A stretch of DNA of 64,000 bases, taken from Vibrio ziniensis. GTDB lineage: Bacteria > Pseudomonadota > Gammaproteobacteria > Enterobacterales > Vibrionaceae. Under the pieces are notes generated by a model. The model did no database searches and was not told the DNA's origin. It was given only the letters and a program-made list of their open reading frames with translations. Positions 43,248-52,869 of this stretch are shown here, piece by piece (position 1 is the stretch's first letter; each line of letters begins with the position of its first letter). The stretch spans positions 186,001 through 250,000 of the forward strand of contig NZ_CP049332.1 in NCBI RefSeq assembly GCF_011064285.1, written 5' to 3'. The position numbers and the translations under genes were made by a program.

Positions 43248-44372
43248 TTATAGGTGGTCGATAACCGCTGGAATCGCCGCAAGAACATCCTGACCAAACG
43301 CCACACTACGTTCAGGAGACCAGCCATATAGTTCATCAGGGTGACAATTGTGGTCTTTAAATGGCATCTCAAGGGTATAAGACAAACATTTGAACTGTTC
43401 TGCAACCCAATTAGAACCAACCGTTAAGTTCGCTTTACCCGGTTCATCTTTATCGTAACCAAATTCATCCTGAAATTCAGGAGTAATAAAGGTTAACGCC
43501 TGCTTAAACAGAGATTCTAAGTTCGCCATTTTTTCGTTGTAACTTGGAACACCCTCAGCACCAGCCACAAAGTTATATGGAATCGCTTCATCGCCATGAA
43601 TATCAAGGAACATATCAACACCCGTTTCGATCATACGCTCGCGCACATAATACACTTCAGGGCTTTTCTCTAGCGAAGGCGTTTGCCATTCACGGTTGAG
43701 GTTGATGCCAATCGCATTGGTTCTCAAATGACCACGGACGCTGCCATCAGGGTTCATATTCGGCACAATATAGAACACAGCTTTGTCGAGCAATGCATTA
43801 GCAACCGTGTCGGTGTTATCCAACAAGCGTTGTAGCAAACCTTCAACAAACCATTCAGCCATAGTCTCCCCCGGATGCTGACGAGCGGTGATCCAGATGT
43901 TTTTCTTCTCGTTACTTGGCTCACCAATGGTTAACAGGCTGATGTCACGGTTATCCAGTGTTTGCCCTAGCGTTTGCAGTTTGGTTTGTGGGTGCATTTG
44001 AGCCTGATGCAACAAGTCCAAATGGCGCTCGTAACTGTAAGGAGCAAAATAGGCGAAATAGATAGAATCGTATTCAGGCAAGATTGCAAAATTCAGGTTA
44101 TCGCCATCAAAAGTAGCCGGTACGCGGAACCACTCTTCTCGATCGTAAGAAGCGACCACATCGTAACCATTCCAACCTTCTGGGTACGCCGATTTAGCCA
44201 GATTCGCAATGCGGAATTTGTGTTCAGTGTTCGCTTCGCTTTCGACACGAAAGAAGAACCACTGAGCGATTTCAGTTTGATTATCACGTCTGATGGTAAG
44301 TTGAATATCTTCACGATTCTCTGCGCTGACAACGTCAATATTGCCTGCGTCAAAATTACTAAATATCTTCAT
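43248..44372 (-). CDS. M14 zinc carboxypeptidase (cytosolic carboxypeptidase-like)
   Basis: 374 residues from MKIFSNFDAGNIDVVSAENRED, the usual start of this bacterial branch; the frame extends to an ATG at 44438 without a clear ribosome site, so the longer form is possible. The N-terminal beta domain (AYPEGWNGYDVVASYDREEWFRVP) is followed by the peptidase with zinc ligands H and E in ITARQHPGETMAEWFVEG and the CCP-type block MNPDGSVRGHLRTNAIGINLNREW. Such enzymes trim C-terminal residues from peptides. The gene follows the LysR gene on the same strand. Confidence 0.88.
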   Translation of the reverse strand: MKIFSNFDAGNIDVVSAENREDIQLTIRRDNQTEIAQWFFFRVESEANTEHKFRIANLAKSAYPEGWNGYDVVASYDREEWFRVPATFDGDNLNFAILPEYDSIYFAYFAPYSYERHLDLLHQAQMHPQTKLQTLGQTLDNRDISLLTIGEPSNEKKNIWITARQHPGETMAEWFVEGLLQRLLDNTDTVANALLDKAVFYIVPNMNPDGSVRGHLRTNAIGINLNREWQTPSLEKSPEVYYVRERMIETGVDMFLDIHGDEAIPYNFVAGAEGVPSYNEKMANLESLFKQALTFITPEFQDEFGYDKDEPGKANLTVGSNWVAEQFKCLSYTLEMPFKDHNCHPDELYGWSPERSVAFGQDVLAAIPAVIDHL

Positions 44373-44461
44373 AAAGTCACTATGTGGTTCGATAATTTGG
44401 TGGTTCGGTGTTTTGTCTAATCTATCAATATAAACCATGGGTTAAAAGAACGTTCTAGAGA

Positions 44462-45382
44462 TTACAAGTTTGTCTCTTTTTTATTGTGGCTCATCCTTTC
44501 AAATAGGCTGCTTATCCAATCGATGAACTCCCGTATTCTTCTGGGCTGTTGATGTCTCGACTCATAGAGCACTGACATCGTCATTGGTTTACAAACATAG
44601 TCGCTGAGCACTTCTATCAGTTCACCTTTGGCGATCTGTTCTTGAACACCCCACTTAGGTAACTGAATGATACCCAACCCACTCAAACAGGCAGACAAAT
44701 AAGCATCCGTTGTACTCACAGAAATTAAGCTTTGGGTTGAAACGAAGTAAGTCTTGCTGTTTTTAACGTATTCAAAGCCACTTGCTGCAATGCTCTGATC
44801 TGGAGAGTAATCCACCACAAAGTGCTTATGCAGCTCATCCAATTGAGTCGGTAAGCCATGTTTTTCAACATAGCTTGGACTAACACAGTTGACCATTTCA
44901 ATACTGCCCAAATGCCGCGCCACAAGATTGCTGTCTTCCAATACTCCACCACGAATGACGCAATCGATCCGCTCTTTGATCAGGTCAATACGGTAATCCG
45001 CTCCTACTAACCTAAGCTGCGTTTTGGGGTGAAGTTCAAACCACTCATGAAGATTCGGAGCTAATACCGTCGAGAAAAATCGACTGGGCATATCCACTTT
45101 GATGACTCCACTTAACTCGTTACTTTCTCTCTGGAACTGATTTTCCAATCCTTCCAGTTCATCAATCAGCCGTTGGCTATGGGACAGATAACGTTCACCG
45201 GCTTCCGTCAACGAAACCTGTCTTGTGCTGCGTCTAAGTAACCTTGTTTGTAAGTGCTCCTCCAGACGACTCACCGACGTTGATATCGCCGATTTTGGTA
45301 CGCCAAGCTGATTGGAAGCCTGAGTAAAGCTGCCTGTCTGAGCAACCGCTATAAAGCGCTTCATTGTTTCGATTTTATCCAT
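44462..45382 (-). CDS. LysR-family transcriptional regulator
   Basis: 306 residues. The N-terminal winged helix (MKRFIAVAQTGSFTQASNQLGVPKSAISTSVSRLEEHLQTRLLRRSTRQVSLTEAGERYL) is typical, followed by the LysR substrate-binding domain. It is transcribed divergently from the SDR gene across about 130 bases, the classical arrangement for a LysR protein controlling its neighbour. It may also be co-transcribed with the carboxypeptidase gene. Confidence 0.95.
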   Translation of the reverse strand: MDKIETMKRFIAVAQTGSFTQASNQLGVPKSAISTSVSRLEEHLQTRLLRRSTRQVSLTEAGERYLSHSQRLIDELEGLENQFQRESNELSGVIKVDMPSRFFSTVLAPNLHEWFELHPKTQLRLVGADYRIDLIKERIDCVIRGGVLEDSNLVARHLGSIEMVNCVSPSYVEKHGLPTQLDELHKHFVVDYSPDQSIAASGFEYVKNSKTYFVSTQSLISVSTTDAYLSACLSGLGIIQLPKWGVQEQIAKGELIEVLSDYVCKPMTMSVLYESRHQQPRRIREFIDWISSLFERMSHNKKETNL

Positions 45383-45513
45383 ACCGCCTTATCCAACAAC
45401 TTTATATTGTTCGTGATATATGAACAGTGTTATCTGATTACGCGTATTTTTCAATCCAATACCTAGGAGTAACTTATAAACGAACCCAACAACTCAGCTC
45501 AAAAGGTAACAAG

Positions 45514-46269
45514 ATGAACAAAATTGCTTTAATCACTGGTGGTAGTCGTGGCTTAGGTAGAAGCGCAGCAATTAAACTCGCAGAAAAGAATGTCGACATC
45601 ATTTTCACCTACCACAGCAACCAACAAGCGGCGATGGACGTTATCGAAGAGATTCAGCGCAAGGGGCAAAAAGCAGTCGCTCTGCAATGTGATATTCGCG
45701 ATACATCTACGTTTGACACTTTCGTTCAGTCACTAAAAACTATCTTGCAGGAACAATTCTCGCGTTCTGATATTGATTATCTGTTTAACAACGCGGGTAC
45801 TGGTTTACATGCAACGATTGAAGACACCAGTGTTGATGATCTCGTAGAGATGTTTGATACCCATGTTAAAGGTCCATTCGTTTTCACTCAAAAAATGCTT
45901 CCTCTTATCAAATCAGGCGGTCACATCGTCAATGTTTCTTCTGGCCTAACACGTTTCTCTTTCCCAGGGTCTGCGGCTTACGCAATGGCAAAAGGCGCTG
46001 TAGAAGTGATGACACGATATATGGCTAAAGAATTTTCTGCCAAAAACATCCGTGTGAATACTTTGGCTCCTGGCGCTATCGCTACCGATTTTAGAGGTGG
46101 AGCCATTCGCGATAGCCAACAGGCGCAAGCCATGGTTTCATCAGTTACCGCACTAGGTCGAGTAGGTGAAGCTGACGATATTGGAAAAATCATATCCTCT
46201 ATGTTTAGTGAAGGTTTTGATTGGGTAACAGGACAACGTATTGAAGCATCTGGCGGTATGATACTTTAG
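45514..46269 (+). CDS. Short-chain dehydrogenase/reductase
   Basis: 251 residues from the ATG at 45514 (AAAAGG upstream). A longer frame to 45427 has no support. TGGSRGLGRSAA (nucleotide binding), LFNNAGTGL, and the catalytic Ser with Y-AMA-K (SSGLTRFSFPGSAAYAMAKGA) are intact, and the C-terminus ends EASGGMIL. The typical SDR family fold reduces a carbonyl with NADPH or NADH. The substrate is unknown. It is probably controlled by the divergent LysR gene. Confidence 0.93.
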   Translation: MNKIALITGGSRGLGRSAAIKLAEKNVDIIFTYHSNQQAAMDVIEEIQRKGQKAVALQCDIRDTSTFDTFVQSLKTILQEQFSRSDIDYLFNNAGTGLHATIEDTSVDDLVEMFDTHVKGPFVFTQKMLPLIKSGGHIVNVSSGLTRFSFPGSAAYAMAKGAVEVMTRYMAKEFSAKNIRVNTLAPGAIATDFRGGAIRDSQQAQAMVSSVTALGRVGEADDIGKIISSMFSEGFDWVTGQRIEASGGMIL

Positions 46270-46280
46270 TTCACGATACG

Positions 46281-46308
46281 AAGGGCGTAGTTTTACTATG
46301 CCCTTTTT
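46281..46308 (+). terminator. Terminator of the SDR gene
   Basis: AAGGGCGTAGT-TTT-ACTATGCCCTT with a T run, one G-T pair in the stem. Confidence 0.88.
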
Positions 46309-46481
46309 CACTTCAATACACTGTTTGATAAACAGTTTCTAACTCATCCGTGTGTAATTTAAAAGTAAGCGTGGCGTTGCAGATCCAAACGGTGTAAAGA
46401 TAACGACATAAAACTCTCATGCAACTGACACACAGCCCATCTAGCGTGATTGAATAAGTCTTAAATAACTAGGAATAAGGC

Positions 46482-48653
46482 ATGGAAGTCAAACATTTAA
46501 AGACCACATTAATTGCAGCAGCAATTGTTACTACCTCTTCTTTTGTACATGCAGAATCATTTCAGCGAATCTCTACATTTGCAGTAGCAGATAACATTCC
46601 CGCAGGGAAAAAATCATCGGTGACTTCATCAGAAATAATTACCGCTTCAGAAGATGGTAATACATTGATCTATTCTGACAGTCCTTTGGGTGGAGTCGGT
46701 TTTATCGATATTAAAAACCCAAAACAACCTTTAGCGGCTGGGTTTCTCGATCTACAAGGGGAGCCAACATCAGTTGCCGCAATTGGCAGTTCTGTTGTTG
46801 TGGGTGTCAACACATCAAAAACTTATACTGAACCATCAGGCTATTTGGCAACTGTGTCTATTGCTAGTCGTAAACTCATCCAAAAATGTGATTTAGGCGG
46901 GCAACCAGATTCAGTTGCAGTATCAAAAGACGGTCGTTTTGTCGCCGTGGCGATTGAAAACGAACGCGATGAAGAACTCAACGACGGTGAACTACCGCAA
47001 ATGCCGGCGGGATACCTATCCATCGTCCCAATGAAAGACAATAAACTTGATTGCGCTAGCATTAAGAGAGTTGATTTAACGGGTATTACCGAAATAGCGC
47101 CGACAGATCCTGAACCAGAGTTTGTCTCATTCAACGACAAAAATGAAATTGCGGTAACACTCCAAGAGAACAACCACATTGCCATCATTGATGCGGAATC
47201 AGGAAAAATCATTAACCATTTTTCTGCGGGCAGTGTAGACCTTAACAATATAGACATTAAAAAAGATGGAGCTCTCACATTTAGCGATTCTCTGTCGAAT
47301 GTTCGTCGTGAACCAGACGCAGTTAAATGGCTAGACTATAATCGTTTGGTTATTGCGAACGAAGGGGATTACAAAGGTGGTGCTCGCGGATTTACTATAT
47401 TCAACAAACAAGGCAAAGTCCTATTTGAAAGTGGGACTAGCTTTGAATACGAAGTAATAAAAGCCGGCCACTACCCTGAAAAACGTTCAGGAAAAAAAGG
47501 CGCAGAGCCTGAAGGTGTTGAAGTTGCCAAGTTCGGTGACAATACATACCTATTTATCATGTCTGAACGCGGTTCAATCATGGCGGTTTATCGTGATACT
47601 GGCGCTGACCCAGAACTTGTTCAAATGCTCCCTTCAGGCATTGCTCCTGAGTCAGCGATAGCGATTCCCAAACGAGGGCTGATTGCTACAGCAAACGAAG
47701 AAGACCTAGGCAAAGATAAACTAGCTCGATCACACGTCATGATCTATCAACTAAGTGATAAAGCACCAACCTACCCTATGATTCAGTCGACTATGGATAA
47801 CAATGGTCGTCCTATCGGTTGGGGGGCATTATCTGGACTGACTGCCGATCTTACTCAGGCAGGAACTCTCTATGCCATCAGCGACAGTTTTTACTCCGCT
47901 CAACCGGCAATATTTACTATTGATGCAAGCCAAACTCCGGCTCTGATCAAAGATAAGATGATTGTCACTAGTGGTGGGCATGCGGCTGAAAAACTCGACT
48001 TGGAAGGCATCGCAGTGGATCCAAAAGGTGGTTATTGGCTCGCTTCTGAGGGCAATGCTGAGAAGTCTGTTCCTCATCAACTACTTCATGTAACGAATTC
48101 AGGTGCTATAGACCAAACAGTGCCGTTCCCTGAAGAGCTGCTTCAATACCAAGAGCGATTTGGTGCCGAAGGTATTGCTATACATGGCGACACTCTTTGG
48201 GTAGCCATTCAACGTCCATGGAAAGATGATGAGAAGAACTCTGTAAAACTTCTTTCTTATAATACGCAGAGTAAACAATGGGGTGCAGTTAAATACCCAT
48301 TAGAAACAGTTAAGAAAGGATGGATAGGCTTATCTGAAATTACGATTTACGGAGAAAATGCGTACCTTCTTGAACGTGACAACCAACTCGACAGCGATGC
48401 GAAGGTGAAACGTCTTTATAAAGTTGCGCTCTCAGAACTCCAACCTTCACCACTCGGTTCTGCATTACCAACCGTGAAGAAAACATTAGTTCATGACTTT
48501 CTTTCAGATCTGAAATCGACAAACGGCTATGTGGTAGACAAGATCGAAGGCTTTACTATTGATGCATCCGGACAAGGTTATGCTGTGACCGACAACGACG
48601 GCGTAGATGACAGCAGTGGTGAAACACTGTTCTTCAAAGTGAATCAGTTTTAG
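46482..48653 (+). CDS. Secreted esterase-like protein of the phytase/beta-propeller type
   Basis: 723 residues with a signal peptide (about 1-24, cut after VHA). The N-terminal half has propeller-like repeats (NTLIYSDSPLGGVGFIDI, SVAVSKDGRFVAVAI). The middle (GAEPEGVEVAKFGDNTYLFIMSERGSIMAVY) and the C-terminal third (AEKLDLEGIAVDPKGGYWLASEGN, FGAEGIAIHGDTLWVAIQRPW) fit the esterase-like activity of phytase family. It is likely periplasmic or exported and may release phosphate or hydrolyse esters. The substrate is not shown. It is a single gene with a terminator. Confidence 0.8.
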   Translation: MEVKHLKTTLIAAAIVTTSSFVHAESFQRISTFAVADNIPAGKKSSVTSSEIITASEDGNTLIYSDSPLGGVGFIDIKNPKQPLAAGFLDLQGEPTSVAAIGSSVVVGVNTSKTYTEPSGYLATVSIASRKLIQKCDLGGQPDSVAVSKDGRFVAVAIENERDEELNDGELPQMPAGYLSIVPMKDNKLDCASIKRVDLTGITEIAPTDPEPEFVSFNDKNEIAVTLQENNHIAIIDAESGKIINHFSAGSVDLNNIDIKKDGALTFSDSLSNVRREPDAVKWLDYNRLVIANEGDYKGGARGFTIFNKQGKVLFESGTSFEYEVIKAGHYPEKRSGKKGAEPEGVEVAKFGDNTYLFIMSERGSIMAVYRDTGADPELVQMLPSGIAPESAIAIPKRGLIATANEEDLGKDKLARSHVMIYQLSDKAPTYPMIQSTMDNNGRPIGWGALSGLTADLTQAGTLYAISDSFYSAQPAIFTIDASQTPALIKDKMIVTSGGHAAEKLDLEGIAVDPKGGYWLASEGNAEKSVPHQLLHVTNSGAIDQTVPFPEELLQYQERFGAEGIAIHGDTLWVAIQRPWKDDEKNSVKLLSYNTQSKQWGAVKYPLETVKKGWIGLSEITIYGENAYLLERDNQLDSDAKVKRLYKVALSELQPSPLGSALPTVKKTLVHDFLSDLKSTNGYVVDKIEGFTIDASGQGYAVTDNDGVDDSSGETLFFKVNQF

Positions 48654-48676
48654 GCTCAGATTCAGTTCAGGCTACC

Positions 48677-48702
48677 AAGCGAGCTCTCATGGGCTCGCTT
48701 TT
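48677..48702 (+). terminator. Terminator of the phytase-like gene
   Basis: AAGCGAGC (48677-48684), an 8-base loop, GCTCGCTT (48693-48700), followed by TT. Confidence 0.85.
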
Positions 48703-48804
48703 ACTTTCACTCACGATAAAAGTAGCACTTAAGTATTAGGATTCACCACTCACTTATTAACTATACTCTCAATAACGTTTTAATTGAGTTTAAGGAGAAC
48801 AGTG

Positions 48805-50526
48805 ATGAAAATCTTGCGTAATGTTCTGCTTTCAATATTTACAATATTCTATATTTCAACAGGTTATGCAGAAAACACTGACAAAACAAACACGTATATT
48901 GTGGTGCTTAAACCTAATACATTACCCTCTGAGGTTGCTACACAAGTTGCACAGCAAACATACGGCCGAGTTGGATATGTGTATGAGAGGGCCATACAAG
49001 GGTTTTCAATTTCCATACCTGAACGAGCCCTAAGTGGTGTCTTAAAAAATCCGAATGTATGGTATGTCGAACAAGACCTACCGATAACCGCATTTGTACA
49101 AACAACTCCAACGGGTGTTCACAGAATATTTGCAAATGATGCCGTCTTAAGTATCAATAACACCGATGACCTACGCGTTGATGCTGATGTTGCCGTACTT
49201 GATACTGGTATTGATATAGACCATGAGGATCTCAATGTAGTTGGCGGAGCTAACTGCTTGAACTACTCAGGAAGATCACCTCTTTATAAAACTTACTTCT
49301 GTGATTCTTCAGTGAGCTATGACGATGATCACTACCATGGTACACACGTTGCAGGAACAATTGGCGCCTTAGATAATAACGTTGGTGTCGTAGGTATCGC
49401 TCCGGGTGTGAGATTGTGGGCGGTGAAAGTTCTTGATTCATCCGGTTCAGGTTCACTTGCAGGAATCATCGCTGGTATCGATTGGGTGGTAAAACAAGGC
49501 AACATAAAAGTCATCAATATGAGTTTAGGTGGCAGCGGACAAAGTAGCGCAATGAATAGTGCTATTGAAACGGCATTCAAAAGTGGCGTGTTTGTTGTCG
49601 TTGCGGCGGGAAACTCAAACGCAGACAGCGCAGGTTATACCCCTGCAAACGCTCCCTATGCATTTACAGTTTCAGCACTAGCTGATTTTGATGGAGAAGA
49701 AGGAGGCTATGGCTTCGCTACATGTCGAACAGACGAAGATGACACTTTAGCCAACTTTAGTAACTGGGGTGATCCAGTAAACATCGTAGCTCCCGGGGTA
49801 TGTATTGTCTCAACCTTCCCAATCGAACGCGGTAGCTATGGAACGATAAGTGGCACTTCAATGGCATCGCCACATGTGGCAGGTGCAGCCGCACTATTAG
49901 CAAGCAAAGGACTTCTACCAGATCAAATCCAAACTACGCTCGTAGAAAACGGTAATGATAATTGGGAAGATACGAGCACAGACGATATAAAAGAGCCTCT
50001 ATTAGATATTAGTTCGGCCTATTTTGAGCCAAATTTACTGTCTGTAACGATCAGCAACGAAAACGTTCCCCCAACAGCTCAATTCGAAGTCAACTGTGTG
50101 AATCTAACATGTACCTTTGACGCTTCCACATCAACTGACAGTGATGGCACTATTGTGTCTTATGACTGGAATTTTGGCGATGGTTCTATTGGTACAGACA
50201 AGTTTCAAACCAATGTTTATGGTGCTTATGCTCAATACACCGTGACTCTCACTGTTACTGATAATGAGGGCGCAAAAGACGTCTATGAGAAAAGTGTGAT
50301 GGTTAGTGAAGCTCCGGAGGTTGTCACTCAAAGCTTCAATAAAGGTAAAACTTGGACAGCTGTTGTCTCATATAGCTCAGGAGATTATATATCCGGAGAG
50401 TGGGTGGGATTTGGTATTTGCACTCTTTCAGAAGAATGCATTCTAGAAAATATTTCTAAGAAGCAAGGTAGCGTTACGTTTATTGATGATTTATCTAATG
50501 AGTCTATAACTGTCTATAAACCATAA
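48805..50526 (+). CDS. Secreted subtilisin-like serine protease with PKD domain
   Basis: 573 residues from the ATG at 48805 (AAGGAGAACAGTG upstream). A signal peptide ends at about 22, an inhibitor I9 propeptide runs about 30-97, then the S8 catalytic domain with D133 (VAVLDTGID), H178 (YHGTHVAG) and the nucleophile serine near 352 (GTSMASPHVAG). A PKD domain (PPTAQFEVNCVNLTCTFDASTSTDSDGTIVSYDWNFGDGS) and a C-terminal beta segment follow. This is the aqualysin/proteinase K-like alkaline protease type common in vibrios. It degrades extracellular protein; the PKD part may bind insoluble substrates. Confidence 0.95.
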   Translation: MKILRNVLLSIFTIFYISTGYAENTDKTNTYIVVLKPNTLPSEVATQVAQQTYGRVGYVYERAIQGFSISIPERALSGVLKNPNVWYVEQDLPITAFVQTTPTGVHRIFANDAVLSINNTDDLRVDADVAVLDTGIDIDHEDLNVVGGANCLNYSGRSPLYKTYFCDSSVSYDDDHYHGTHVAGTIGALDNNVGVVGIAPGVRLWAVKVLDSSGSGSLAGIIAGIDWVVKQGNIKVINMSLGGSGQSSAMNSAIETAFKSGVFVVVAAGNSNADSAGYTPANAPYAFTVSALADFDGEEGGYGFATCRTDEDDTLANFSNWGDPVNIVAPGVCIVSTFPIERGSYGTISGTSMASPHVAGAAALLASKGLLPDQIQTTLVENGNDNWEDTSTDDIKEPLLDISSAYFEPNLLSVTISNENVPPTAQFEVNCVNLTCTFDASTSTDSDGTIVSYDWNFGDGSIGTDKFQTNVYGAYAQYTVTLTVTDNEGAKDVYEKSVMVSEAPEVVTQSFNKGKTWTAVVSYSSGDYISGEWVGFGICTLSEECILENISKKQGSVTFIDDLSNESITVYKP

Positions 50527-50541
50527 TTGTTTGAGCAACAA

Positions 50542-50566
50542 AAAAGCGAGCCATTGGCTCGCTTTT
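50542..50566. terminator. Bidirectional terminator
   Basis: AAAAGCGAGCC-ATT-GGCTCGCTTTT, a perfect 11-bp stem, serves the convergent protease and ackA genes. Confidence 0.93.
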
Positions 50567-50584
50567 AGCTAAAACTATTCGAAT

Positions 50585-51778
50585 TTATAGAAGCGCTACA
50601 GATTGCTGTGCGATAACAAATTCTTCGTTGGTTGGAATAACCATAGCAACCGCGTTGAGTAGTTCAGATTTACCGATAATACCTGCGTTACCAAAACGAG
50701 CAGCTTCGTTACCTTCCACATCTTCAACAAAACCTAATAGTTTAAGGTTGGTTAAGATTTCGCGACGGATATCTAGTGAGTTCTCACCGATACCACCAGT
50801 GAAGATAATCGCATCTAAGCTATCTAGGGGAATCAAGTATGAACCAATGTATTTAGCCACACGGTAAGTGAATACCTCAAACGCCAGTTTCGCACCAGCA
50901 TGACCGCTTTCCATCGCTTCTAGAATGCCACGAGCATCAGAAGTTAAACCAGATACACCAAGGAAACCAGACTTCTTGTTAAGTGTGTTAAACACTTCTT
51001 CTTGAGTCCAACCTTTCTTCAATAGGAACTCAATGATACCTGGGTCAAGGTCACCAGAACGAGTACCCATCATTAGACCAGCAAGTGGAGTAAAGCCCAT
51101 TGAAGTATCAACTGATTTACCATCGCGGATTGCACATACAGATGCGCCGTTACCTAAGTGAACCGTGATGAAGTTTGATTCATCAATCGATTTGTTCAAC
51201 ATTTTTGCAGCTTCACGGCTAACAAAGTAGTGACTAGTACCGTGGAAACCGTAACGACGGATGCCGTATTTTTCATACAACTCGTGAGCAATTGCACCAG
51301 TAAATGCTTTTTGAGGCATTGTTTGGTGGAATGCGGTATCAAATACTGCGAATTGAGGAAGGCTTGGGAAAGCTTGCATTGCAGCACGAATGCCTTTTGC
51401 GCCTGCCGGGTTGTGGAGCGGAGCTAGATCCGACAAGTTTTCAATTTCAGTCAGTACTTCATCGTTGATGCGAACCGTTGAAGTGAATTTCTCACCACCG
51501 TGAACGATACGATGACCTACTGCAACCAAGTCTTTTGTAAATCCCAAGCTTTCCATCAAACCCACAATACGATTAATTGCATGTTGATGATGATTGTCCG
51601 GAGCCGCAATCGCCTCTTCGGTTTTCTTTCCCTGATATTTCCAACCAAGAACTGCTTCAGGAAGACCGAAGCATTCTCCTAAACCAGTAACTAACGCTTC
51701 ACCATTCTTTGAATCAATGACTGCAAATTTTAGTGAGGAGCTACCAGAGTTGATAACCAACACATACGAGTTCGACAT
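50585..51778 (-). CDS. ackA: Acetate kinase
   Basis: 397 residues with all acetate kinase signatures: VLVINSGSSSLKFAV at the start, VGHRIVHGGEKFT, FDTAFHQTMP, YGIRRYGFHGTSHYFVSREAA, ITVHLGNGASVCAI, GLMMGTRSGDLDPGI, and FTGGIGENS. It interconverts acetyl phosphate and acetate with ATP. There is no pta gene next to it, unlike the usual ackA-pta pair, which suggests a second, stand-alone copy. Confidence 0.96.
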   Translation of the reverse strand: MSNSYVLVINSGSSSLKFAVIDSKNGEALVTGLGECFGLPEAVLGWKYQGKKTEEAIAAPDNHHQHAINRIVGLMESLGFTKDLVAVGHRIVHGGEKFTSTVRINDEVLTEIENLSDLAPLHNPAGAKGIRAAMQAFPSLPQFAVFDTAFHQTMPQKAFTGAIAHELYEKYGIRRYGFHGTSHYFVSREAAKMLNKSIDESNFITVHLGNGASVCAIRDGKSVDTSMGFTPLAGLMMGTRSGDLDPGIIEFLLKKGWTQEEVFNTLNKKSGFLGVSGLTSDARGILEAMESGHAGAKLAFEVFTYRVAKYIGSYLIPLDSLDAIIFTGGIGENSLDIRREILTNLKLLGFVEDVEGNEAARFGNAGIIGKSELLNAVAMVIPTNEEFVIAQQSVALL

Positions 51779-52105
51779 GGGGCTCTTTCCTGTATCCGAC
51801 TATGAGTTTGAAGCTAATGCTTCGTGTGTTTGCTTACATGCCATTATTCAATAATTTTTTAATCTTTCAACTTTGTTTTAATTTTTTCATCCAACTCTTA
51901 CGATTTTTTTTGATCTCTAGCAAAAAAATGTTTTTTTCGATATGTGAAATATTTAATCTGTGCTTCGCGCCACCAATATTCCGAAGAACAAAAAAAATGA
52001 CTTCAATTCAATGTAATTGATTGAATTATAATGACAATACTATGAGTAACAGAGATAACAACGTCAAAACGAATATATAAAATCAGTTGAATATCAATAA
52101 CAACT
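51779..52105. other. A/T-rich gap between ackA and the siderophore ATPase gene
   Basis: No reliable frame. A 7-bp inverted repeat AATTCAA...TTGAATT spans roughly 52005-52027. The segment must contain the ackA promoter on the minus strand, but no site stands out. Confidence 0.5.
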
Positions 52106-52867
52106 CTAATTTGTGTGATACAAACACATTAGCTTGCTTTCAAGCTCTACAACTCTAAAAGGCGTTTCGTAGATACTGCTTAATACGTCTGCTTGTATTA
52201 CCTCTTCGACATTTCCAGAGGCTACAATCTCACCTTTTTTCATAGCAATGATTCGGTCTGAATAGCACGATGCGAAATTAATATCGTGTATGACCACAAC
52301 AACAGCTTTATCGAGTTCATGGGCTAGCCTCTGAATGGTCGACATGATTTGCAATGAGTGTTTGATATCCAAGTTGTTGAGCGGTTCATCAAGAAATACG
52401 TAGTCGGTGTCCTGAGCGATAACCATAGCAATAAAAGCAAGTTGACGCTGTCCCCCACTAAGTTCATCAAGATATTTGTGTTCAATATCAAACAGATCCA
52501 AATACTCGATTGATTGGTCGATAACTTGCTGATCTTCCTGAGTCAGTTTTCCTTTTGAGTAGGGAAAGCGTCCAAAAGAGACCAACTCTCGAACAGTGAA
52601 ACGCATGGTTAAGCTGTTCGCCTGACGTAATACAGAGAGCTTTTTCGCTAGCGTTTTGGTATCCCAATCCACCAGCTCACGATTATCAATCCACACTTCA
52701 CCCGCGTCACGGTTGATTAAACGGCTAGCCATAGACAGCAGTGTACTTTTACCCGCGCCATTTGGGCCGATAATTGAAGTCACTTTTCCTTTCTCAAATT
52801 GAGTGCTCGCAGCTTTTACTACCGTTTGTTGACCAAACATTTTGGTCAGATTTTTCAATTTGATCAT
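52106..52867 (-). CDS. vctC: Iron-siderophore ABC transporter ATPase
   Basis: 253 residues. Walker A GPNGAGKST, signature LSGGQRQLAFIAMVIAQ and Walker B YVFLDEPLNNLD, plus the switch histidine in VVVIHDI, are intact. It is the ATPase of a FecCD-type importer, and the closest remembered match is the VctPDGC catechol-siderophore system of Vibrio. It starts 2 bases after the upstream permease gene, at the end of the operon. The gene symbol rests on layout and family, not on a search. Confidence 0.9.
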   Translation of the reverse strand: MIKLKNLTKMFGQQTVVKAASTQFEKGKVTSIIGPNGAGKSTLLSMASRLINRDAGEVWIDNRELVDWDTKTLAKKLSVLRQANSLTMRFTVRELVSFGRFPYSKGKLTQEDQQVIDQSIEYLDLFDIEHKYLDELSGGQRQLAFIAMVIAQDTDYVFLDEPLNNLDIKHSLQIMSTIQRLAHELDKAVVVVIHDINFASCYSDRIIAMKKGEIVASGNVEEVIQADVLSSIYETPFRVVELESKLMCLYHTN

Positions 52868-52869
52868 GA